Shown here: piece after piece, positions 1 to 5,119 of the stretch
How the letters are laid out: every line of letters begins with the position of its first letter
Numbering within the stretch: position 1 is the stretch's first letter
Source: Sulfuricurvum sp. IAE1
Lineage (GTDB): Bacteria; Campylobacterota; Campylobacteria; Campylobacterales; Sulfurimonadaceae
Direction: 5' to 3'
Length of the DNA stretch: 5,792 nt
NCBI GenBank assembly: GCA_945867285.1
Contig: CAMBHX010000103.1
Location: forward strand, 1 to 5,792
Notes under the pieces: generated by a model
Seen by the model: only the letters and a program-made list of their open reading frames with translations
The model's database searches: none
Told to the model about the DNA's origin: nothing
Translations under genes and position numbers: made by a program

Positions 1-1
1 T

Positions 2-1126
2 CTCATAGTCAATGCTTTTTTTCTTACTGTAACTGTATCCAAAGCCATTAAAAAAGCAGGAATTTCACGAGAAGAGCATCAAAAAAAGTTTTTTGAGATA
101 ATCCAAAGCTCTCTGGGTAACTTCAAAATGATGAAACTCACATCAAATACTGAACTAATTCTCGAAAAATTTGACCGTGCCAGTAGCGGTTATGCGTCAG
201 CAAATATACGCAACGAAACACTTATTCATCTTCCTCGTCTTTTTTTAGAAGCACTAGGATTTGGAATCATTATATTTATCATTATCTATCTTGTTTATAA
301 ATACCAGAGTGACATTTCTGGAGCCATCGGACTTATTTCAATGTTTGTGCTGGGGCTATATCGTCTGATGCCCTCTGCCAATCGTATTTTATCCGGCTAC
401 AATCAAATCCTCTTTTATAAAAGCTCTCTTGATATTATCCATAATAATTTGATGTACGATGCCGAAAAACTACAAAACATTCCCGTAAGCTTTAATCATT
501 CACTTCAATTAAATAATCTTTACTTCGAATACGATGAAAATAATCCTATATTAGAAGACTTATCACTAACGATTCACAAGGGAGACAAAATCGCTTTTGT
601 AGGTGAAAGCGGTAGTGGCAAATCGACCTTAGTCGATATTATTATCGGTCTTTATCGACCGAAAAATGGAACAATCACTGTTGATGACACACCCCTAAAT
701 ACAGATAATATTAAAGCATGGCGTAGCAAAATCGGCTATATCCCCCAAAGTATCTATCTCTTTGATGGTACAGTAGCGCAAAATGTGATTTTTGGAAAAC
801 CGATCGATAATGACAAGATCAAAGAAGCTCTTCGCCAAGCCAATATTTTAGAATTTTTAGAAATTCAGCATCAAGGGATTGATACTATTGTCGGCGAGGG
901 GGGAATCAAACTCAGCGGAGGTCAGCGCCAACGGATTGCTATTGCCCGTGCTCTTTACGGTGATCCTGAGATATTAGTTCTCGATGAAGCCACTAGCGCA
1001 TTAGATACTGAAACTGAAGCCAAAATTATGGATGAAATCTATACAATATGCGAAGATAAGACATTGATAATTATCGCTCATAGGTTAAGCACTATTGAGA
1101 GGTGTGCTAAAACATATAACCTTTAG
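2..1126 (+). CDS. pglK: PglK-like ABC flippase for lipid-linked oligosaccharide, 5' end missing
   Basis: This ABC exporter half-transporter probably uses ATP to flip undecaprenyl-PP-linked glycan across the inner membrane. The frame is open to the window edge, so the start lies upstream; the ATG at 128 is internal. Visible are 374 residues, against about 564 in C. jejuni PglK. The first part is the end of the membrane domain, with a hydrophobic helix around nt 248-300 and another around 320-370 leading into LYRLMPSANRI. The ATPase domain follows: Walker A GESGSGKST at nt 602-628, Q-loop YIPQ near 740, signature LSGGQ at 911-925, Walker B ILVLDE at 971-988, and H-loop His at 1079-1081. All catalytic motifs are intact. 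Segments such as IKKAG..REE....FFEI, LYRLMPSANRI, SLDII, STLVD.IIGL and AKIMDEIY match PglK as I remember it, well beyond general ABC similarity. The C-terminus stops at YNL, about nine residues short of the PglK tail. A related exporter such as an MsbA-like protein is less likely. Confidence 0.88.
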   Translation, partial: LIVNAFFLTVTVSKAIKKAGISREEHQKKFFEIIQSSLGNFKMMKLTSNTELILEKFDRASSGYASANIRNETLIHLPRLFLEALGFGIIIFIIIYLVYKYQSDISGAIGLISMFVLGLYRLMPSANRILSGYNQILFYKSSLDIIHNNLMYDAEKLQNIPVSFNHSLQLNNLYFEYDENNPILEDLSLTIHKGDKIAFVGESGSGKSTLVDIIIGLYRPKNGTITVDDTPLNTDNIKAWRSKIGYIPQSIYLFDGTVAQNVIFGKPIDNDKIKEALRQANILEFLEIQHQGIDTIVGEGGIKLSGGQRQRIAIARALYGDPEILVLDEATSALDTETEAKIMDEIYTICEDKTLIIIAHRLSTIERCAKTYNL

Positions 1127-1130
1127 GGGA
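1125..1130 (+). promoter_or_regulatory. Shine-Dalgarno AGGGGA that sets a GTG start at 1140
   Basis: The purine block AGGGGA begins inside the TAG stop of the pglK-like gene and is followed, nine bases later, by GTG at 1140-1142 in the acetyltransferase frame. No comparable purine block sits at a good distance from the other in-frame candidates (TTG 1095, GTG 1104, ATG 1170). It therefore decides the start of the next gene and suggests that ribosomes ending at 1126 re-initiate close by. Confidence 0.6.
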
Positions 1131-1139
1131 ATAAAAAAC

Positions 1140-1748
1140 GTGATCTGGAATAAAATCAAAAATAAGCTTATGACACTGCTGAACAAAAGCTATTTTTACA
1201 CGAATGCCAATCCTCTTTACCAATCTCAGCATATACAAATAGGTGATTTTACTTATGGTACCCCAAAAATATTATCCTGGGATGAAGGAAATTACTTGAA
1301 GATCGGAAAATATTGTTCTATCGCTGATAATGTCACAATTTTCATGGGAGGTGAGCATAGAGTAGATTGGGTAACAACTTATCCTTTCAGTGCTATCGAT
1401 CAAAAATTTTCTAATATAAAAGGTCATCCAAAAACTAAAGGTGACGTAGTAATTGGAAATGATGTTTGGATTGGAGCCAATGCTACTGTTATGAGTGGGG
1501 TTGTTATTGGAGATGGTGCAGTAATTGCTGCTGGGTGTTTGGTAATTAAAGATGTTCAACCCTATGAAATAGTTGGTGGAAATCCAGCACATCACATACG
1601 ATTCAGATTTAATCAAGAAATTATAGAAAACTTGCTTAAAATAGAATGGTGGAATTTTGAGCCGGAGAAAATAGAATCTCTAGTTCCTTTTTTGTTAAGT
1701 GATGACATTCATACATTTATTGAGAAGAACGAGATAAAGGATGTATGA
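1140..1748 (+). CDS. hexapeptide-repeat acetyltransferase (CatB/XAT type)
   Basis: This protein probably transfers an acetyl group from acetyl-CoA to a sugar hydroxyl or amino group in the cytoplasm; the acceptor cannot be read. With the GTG at 1140 it is 202 aa, normal for CatB/VatD-type xenobiotic and sugar acetyltransferases. A left-handed beta-helix begins near residue 33 (IGDFTYG). The family signature GEHRVDWVTTYPF is at 71-83; its His73 corresponds to the catalytic histidine of this class. Hexapeptide repeats then run from VVIGNDVWIGANATV through VVIGDGAVIAAG at 103-132, followed by the usual loop IVGGNPAHHIRFRF at 144-157 and a C-terminal helical part (IEWWNF 168-173). A longer product from TTG 1095 (217 aa) is possible but would overlap the flippase gene by 32 bases and lacks a ribosome site. 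The stop overlaps the next gene by 8 bases. Its place in a glycan cluster suggests O-acetylation of a sugar; N-acetylation of an amino sugar is the alternative. It is not the NeuD-type PglD. Confidence 0.85.
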   Translation: MIWNKIKNKLMTLLNKSYFYTNANPLYQSQHIQIGDFTYGTPKILSWDEGNYLKIGKYCSIADNVTIFMGGEHRVDWVTTYPFSAIDQKFSNIKGHPKTKGDVVIGNDVWIGANATVMSGVVIGDGAVIAAGCLVIKDVQPYEIVGGNPAHHIRFRFNQEIIENLLKIEWWNFEPEKIESLVPFLLSDDIHTFIEKNEIKDV

Positions 1749-2403
1749 AAATAAAGATCAAAGCTATTATTTTTTAAGCGTTCGAGATGATTTAATTCGT
1801 CTTATTCCAGACTCATTCAAAGAATGTAATATACTTGAAATTGGTTGCGGTAATGGAGCAACACTCAATAAACTAAAACAATTAGGTATCGCAAAAACGA
1901 CAACAGGCATTGAACTTTTCCCCTCAAAAGACAATTATTATAGTGCTATAGACCATTTTTTTCTTGAGAATGTTGAAAATATTATTTTTCCGTCCAATAT
2001 GCACAACTCGTTTGACATTATCATCCTAGGCGATGTCTTAGAACATCTCGTCGATCCATGGACTACATTGCAAAAAATCACACAACTTCTTTCAACTACA
2101 GGACGATTGATTGCAAGTATTCCCAATATTCGTTACTACAGGGTTCTGCAATCAATCGTTTGGAAAGGAGATTTTCACTACGAAGAAGCAGGAATTTTAG
2201 ATCAAACACATTTACGATTTTTTTGTAAAAAAAATATCATAAATCTCTTTGAAAAGGTAAATTTGTCCATTGAAACATTAACTTCTCAATTCGATCAAGA
2301 GACCATAAATAGTAAACGATATTGGATCAATAAGTTAACATTGGGTATTTTCCATGATTTTTTTGTTTATCATTATCTTATCGTTGCTACCAGAAAGGAT
2401 TAA
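1741..2403 (+). CDS. class I SAM-dependent methyltransferase
   Basis: The 220-aa protein has a Rossmann-type SAM-binding methyltransferase fold of the Methyltransf_11/23 type. Motif I, ILEIGCGNG, is at residues 31-39. An acidic residue follows at the end of strand 2 (GIELF, 56-60). The post-motif acidic loop GDVLEHLVDPW is at 97-107, and SIPNIRY at 126-132 marks the later strand. The sequence GILDQTHLRFF at 151-161 is common in methyltransferases from O-antigen and other glycan loci. There is no signal peptide or membrane segment, so it acts in the cytoplasm. The ATG at 1741 overlaps the acetyltransferase stop by 8 bases (ATGTATGA). GAGA at 1731-1734 is a plausible ribosome site, and coupling to the upstream gene is likely. 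The acceptor is unknown; O-methylation of a sugar residue is the natural inference from the neighbours, while a capping role or small-molecule substrate cannot be excluded. Confidence 0.85.
   Translation: MYENKDQSYYFLSVRDDLIRLIPDSFKECNILEIGCGNGATLNKLKQLGIAKTTTGIELFPSKDNYYSAIDHFFLENVENIIFPSNMHNSFDIIILGDVLEHLVDPWTTLQKITQLLSTTGRLIASIPNIRYYRVLQSIVWKGDFHYEEAGILDQTHLRFFCKKNIINLFEKVNLSIETLTSQFDQETINSKRYWINKLTLGIFHDFFVYHYLIVATRKD
2394..2399 (+). promoter_or_regulatory. Shine-Dalgarno AAAGGA for the second methyltransferase
   Basis: AAAGGA lies at the very end of the preceding gene, seven bases before the ATG at 2407. It is the best-formed ribosome binding site in the window and fixes the start of this gene, which otherwise has only a three-base gap from the upstream stop. 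Confidence 0.65.
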
Positions 2404-2406
2404 CCC

Positions 2407-3225
2407 ATGAATATTGTTCAAAAGATTTACTCTCTTTACAAAGCAAAAGGGTTTAAAAGTTTTTTACTATCAATACTTCGCCACACTTTTAAATATAAAT
2501 CAAATGTATTACCATTGCTCTTAGAAATAGCTTCCAAAGGTAAAGGAATTGAAATAGGAGGCCCTAGCTCTATTTTTAGCGACAACGGCATACTCCCTAT
2601 TTATGCAAAAGCTCAATATTTGGATAATTGTAATTTTCAAAGCACTACGCTTTGGAACTCAAATCTACAGGAAGGGCAGTCTTTTAACTACCATTCATTG
2701 CAAAAATTTGGGTACCAATTTATACGAGATGGGATTGATTTAAAAAATATTCAAACTGGAACATATGATTTTATTCTATCCTCTCATGCCCTTGAACACA
2801 TAGCAAATCCAATCAAAGCTTTAGAAGAATGGAAACGGATACTGACATCACAAGGATATTTAATTCTTGTGTTGCCATGTAAAGATGGAAATTTTGACCA
2901 TAATCGACCTAACACTACACTAGAACACTTAATTGGTGATTTTATTAATAACATACAAGAAGATGATTTAACACATTTGGAAGAAATCCTAAAATTGCAT
3001 GATTTATCCCGAGATCCTTGGGCTGGTTCTTTTGAAAGTTTCGAGCTAAGGGCAGGTGATAATTTCAACAATAGGTCACTTCATCACCATGTTTTTAGTC
3101 AAACCATACTAGCCGATTTAATAGTCTATTTGGACATGAATGTTTTGAAAATTACCACTATTGATTTAACACATATTGTAGTAATTGCACAAAAAAACTC
3201 AACTACCCTTTTGAGTAGGCACTAA
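2407..3225 (+). CDS. SAM-type methyltransferase with EIGGPS motif, glycan-locus family
   Basis: The 272-aa protein carries a divergent methyltransferase domain. Motif I reads GIEIGGPS (residues 47-54) in place of the common E.G.G.G. FDFILSSHALEHI-like strand and loop residues lie at 120-132 (YDFILSSHALEHI), followed by PIKALEEWKRIL and the strand YLILVLP at 151-157. The C-terminal half has the features of a family I recall from polysaccharide clusters: FDHNRPNTTLEH (163-174), EDDLTHLEEIL (185-195), LHDL (197-200) and NRSLHHHVF (222-230), rich in His and acidic residues. It shows no evident similarity to the preceding methyltransferase beyond the fold. There is no signal peptide; the first 35 residues are basic and amphipathic and may touch the membrane. 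The start has a strong ribosome site, and the stop abuts the next ATG without a gap. The role is inferred: methylation of a sugar or of a glycan-linked group. The unusual His-rich C-terminal part leaves room for another reaction. Confidence 0.75.
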   Translation: MNIVQKIYSLYKAKGFKSFLLSILRHTFKYKSNVLPLLLEIASKGKGIEIGGPSSIFSDNGILPIYAKAQYLDNCNFQSTTLWNSNLQEGQSFNYHSLQKFGYQFIRDGIDLKNIQTGTYDFILSSHALEHIANPIKALEEWKRILTSQGYLILVLPCKDGNFDHNRPNTTLEHLIGDFINNIQEDDLTHLEEILKLHDLSRDPWAGSFESFELRAGDNFNNRSLHHHVFSQTILADLIVYLDMNVLKITTIDLTHIVVIAQKNSTTLLSRH

Positions 3226-4068
3226 ATGATTAGTATTGCAGGTGTAGTTGTGTTATATAATCCAGATGAGTCCGTTGTAAATAATATCCAATCATATATC
3301 CAAGATATAGAAATCCTTTTTGTGGTGGATAACTCTGAAGAAAAAAACAGCCTCATTGTAGAGGTTTTGTCTGTAAATCCGAAAATTCGTTATATTGATA
3401 ATAAAGGAAACCAAGGAATTGCTCATGCTCTTAATGTGGGAGCAAGAAAAGCTATTGAATTAGAGTATAAATGGCTTTTGACGATGGATCAAGACAGCAG
3501 TGCAGTCGAAAAAATGCTAACTAAAATGCTTAAATATACCCACGATGACATTAGCATTATTACACCATTTCATGCTAATTTATATCAAAAACATTCAATG
3601 TCCCAAAAAAAAATTTCATCTATTTTAACAACAATGACATCTGGAAATTTACTCAATCTTACTGTTTATGCTAATTCAAAAGGATTTAAAGAAGAATTTT
3701 TTATTGATTATGTTGATAGCGAATATTGTTTACAAAGTCATCTAAATAACTACAAAATTATTCAAATAGACCATGCTATTCTAAATCATAATTTAGGTGA
3801 TTTGAAAAAACACCAATTTTTATGGAAACATTTTTTTAGTACCAATCATAGTCCCATTCGTAGATATTATATCACTAGAAATCGTTTCAAAATTATTGAG
3901 TTATATCAAAATAGTTTTTCAGAATATTGTAATTTTGAGAAATCTCGTTTTTTAGTTGATTTCATTATTGTACTACTTTATGAAAAACAAAAAATAGCCA
4001 AATTCAAAATGATGTTACGTGGCTATCTTGATTACAAACGTGGAATTTTTGGAAAATATCATGACTGA
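3226..4068 (+). CDS. GT2 family glycosyltransferase, rhamnosyltransferase type
   Basis: The 280-aa protein is an inverting GT-A fold transferase. It starts with GVVVLYNPDE (residues 6-15), the usual first strand of nucleotide-sugar binding. VVDNSE is at 33-38, and NKGNQGIAHALNVG (59-72) is typical of the rhamnosyltransferase subgroup. The metal-binding DXD element is DQDS at 88-91. TSGN at 138-141, FIDYVDSEYCLQ at 159-170 (with the likely catalytic acidic residues) and RRYYITRNR at 212-220 complete the pattern. The length is close to the roughly 300 aa usual for the group, and no transmembrane segment follows. The ATG at 3226 directly follows the preceding TAA; the ribosome site is weak (GAGTAGG 3213-3219), so coupled translation is likely. 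The stop overlaps the next gene by 8 bases. The donor may be dTDP-L-rhamnose or a related deoxysugar, but motifs alone do not fix it, and no dTDP-rhamnose synthesis genes are in view. Base composition is among the most AT-rich of the window. Confidence 0.87.
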   Translation: MISIAGVVVLYNPDESVVNNIQSYIQDIEILFVVDNSEEKNSLIVEVLSVNPKIRYIDNKGNQGIAHALNVGARKAIELEYKWLLTMDQDSSAVEKMLTKMLKYTHDDISIITPFHANLYQKHSMSQKKISSILTTMTSGNLLNLTVYANSKGFKEEFFIDYVDSEYCLQSHLNNYKIIQIDHAILNHNLGDLKKHQFLWKHFFSTNHSPIRRYYITRNRFKIIELYQNSFSEYCNFEKSRFLVDFIIVLLYEKQKIAKFKMMLRGYLDYKRGIFGKYHD

Positions 4069-5119
4069 CATCTCCTTTTTCACAAAATATTCAACCCAAG
4101 GTGCGACTAGCCGCTATCGCAGTTTTTCTTTCGCCTCCCGTTTAGCCGAACTAAATTACAACCTTGAAATTTACTCTTTCATGGATATTTATTATCTTTC
4201 AAATCTCTTTGCTAAAAAACCAAAAAACAAGTGGCGAATTTTCCTGTCTTATTGTCAGCGGCTTTTCGCTGTGTTACGATCTTCAGACAACATAATTATC
4301 GAACGAGAGCTTTTCCCCTATCTTCCGTATGAATTCGAAAAATTGTTTCTGCGGAATAAACGATATATTCTGGATTTCGATGACAATGTTTGGGAAGATT
4401 ATCGTGGAAAACTATTGCTAGATGGAAAATATGATTATCTTGTTAAAAACGCTGCCGGAGTTATTGTAGGTAATCATTATTTAGAACACTATGTAAAAAA
4501 ACTAAATGATACTGTGATTAACATTCCGACAGTAATCAATCTTGACCTCTACCAACCGGATAAGTATGTACAAAAATTTGACCGCTTTTCACTTGTATGG
4601 ATCGGCAGCAGCGTAACCTATCGCTACATCAAATCATTTGCTTCGATGTTTCAACAACTCTCAAAACTAATCGATTTTGACCTCATCATTATCGCATCCA
4701 GACAACTTGAAATCGAAAAAATCGAGGGTGTATCAATGAAATTTTATGACTGGTCTAGTGAAACTGAAACAGTTATCTTACATCAATGTCATGTAGGGAT
4801 TATGCCTTTGGACAACGACGATTTTAGTCAGGGGAAATCAGGATTTAAGCTCATTCAGTACCAAGCTGCAGGGCTGCCTATGATTGCTTCCCCTATCGGT
4901 GAAAACACTCATATTATTACAGACACAATAAATGGGTTTTTACCTAAAACACAAAACGAATGGCTCGCGGCTGTACAAAACCTAGTATCCGATACGGAAC
5001 TTTATAACCGTATGTCTACTGCATCAAAAGAGAAAAGTTATCACTATTCTTTTCAACATTACTTTCCGATTTATAAACAATTCATAGATACCACATTTAA
5101 CGAGACAAGCGCTCAATGA
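4061..5119 (+). CDS. GT-B (GT4-like) glycosyltransferase
   Basis: The 352-aa protein is read as a cytoplasmic retaining GT-B transferase that extends the lipid-linked glycan. The N-terminal domain opens with a strand and a loop rich in Gly/Ser/Arg (GATSRYRSFSF, residues 14-24) and contains ERELFP (81-86), RYILDFDD (101-108) and AAGVIVGNHYLEHY (131-144). The C-terminal nucleotide-sugar domain begins near SLVWIGS (177-183) and carries VGIMPL (245-250), GKSGFKLIQYQAAGLPMIASPIGEN (258-282) and NGFL (291-294). This region is where GT4 enzymes hold their donor-binding glutamates; the first of the usual EX7E pair is replaced here by the GKSGFK form seen in a distinct subgroup. I chose the ATG at 4061, with GGA at 4051-4053 as ribosome site; a GTG at 4019 would add 14 residues inside the preceding gene. 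It overlaps the GT2 gene by 8 bases and the pglA-like gene by 4 (ATGA). Sugar and linkage are unknown. It is not recognisably PglH or PglJ. Confidence 0.82.
   Translation: MTDISFFTKYSTQGATSRYRSFSFASRLAELNYNLEIYSFMDIYYLSNLFAKKPKNKWRIFLSYCQRLFAVLRSSDNIIIERELFPYLPYEFEKLFLRNKRYILDFDDNVWEDYRGKLLLDGKYDYLVKNAAGVIVGNHYLEHYVKKLNDTVINIPTVINLDLYQPDKYVQKFDRFSLVWIGSSVTYRYIKSFASMFQQLSKLIDFDLIIIASRQLEIEKIEGVSMKFYDWSSETETVILHQCHVGIMPLDNDDFSQGKSGFKLIQYQAAGLPMIASPIGENTHIITDTINGFLPKTQNEWLAAVQNLVSDTELYNRMSTASKEKSYHYSFQHYFPIYKQFIDTTFNETSAQ

Larger units (their letters stand above)
1127..4060. other. AT-rich segment carrying the acetyltransferase, both methyltransferases and GT2
   Basis: Hand counts of sampled 60-base lines gave 20-38% G+C in this segment (for example 25% at 3601-3660 and 20% at 3901-3960). 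Flanking lines gave 27-57%, mostly near 40% (57% at 901-960, 50% at 4081-4140, 43% at 5161-5220). The ranges overlap, and the first methyltransferase is intermediate, so the boundaries are approximate. The change falls close to the 3' end of the pglK-like gene and to the GT2/GT4 junction. No insertion sequence, repeat or integrase gene marks either edge. A cassette exchanged by homologous recombination through the conserved flanking genes would fit. Confidence 0.5.

Noticed and set aside
128..130. ATG at 128 as the real start of the ABC transporter
   Set aside because: The frame is open and conserved upstream to the window edge (IKKAG..REE and FFEII match PglK), so 128 is an internal methionine.
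1272..1616. Minus-strand open frame of 114 codons inside the acetyltransferase gene
   Set aside because: It lies wholly within a well-supported plus-strand gene, its translation has no recognisable domain, and low complexity from the antisense of hexapeptide repeats explains the open frame.
1938..2126. Minus-strand open frame of 62 codons inside the first methyltransferase
   Set aside because: Fully contained in a conserved coding region, with no domain and no independent context.
2784..3071. Minus-strand open frame of 95 codons inside the second methyltransferase
   Set aside because: Antisense of the conserved His/acid-rich region; no recognisable protein and no separate operon context.
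122..4014. Identical 12-mer TTCAAAATGATG at 122-133 and 4003-4014
   Set aside because: Short, AT-rich, in two unrelated coding contexts (both read FKMM) and with no extended similarity around them. A chance match.
4019..4060. GTG at 4019 as start of the GT4-like gene
   Set aside because: It would overlap the GT2 gene by 50 bases and add 14 residues that mirror GT2 codons in another frame. ATG 4061 has a nearby GGA ribosome site, and the family strand begins directly after it.
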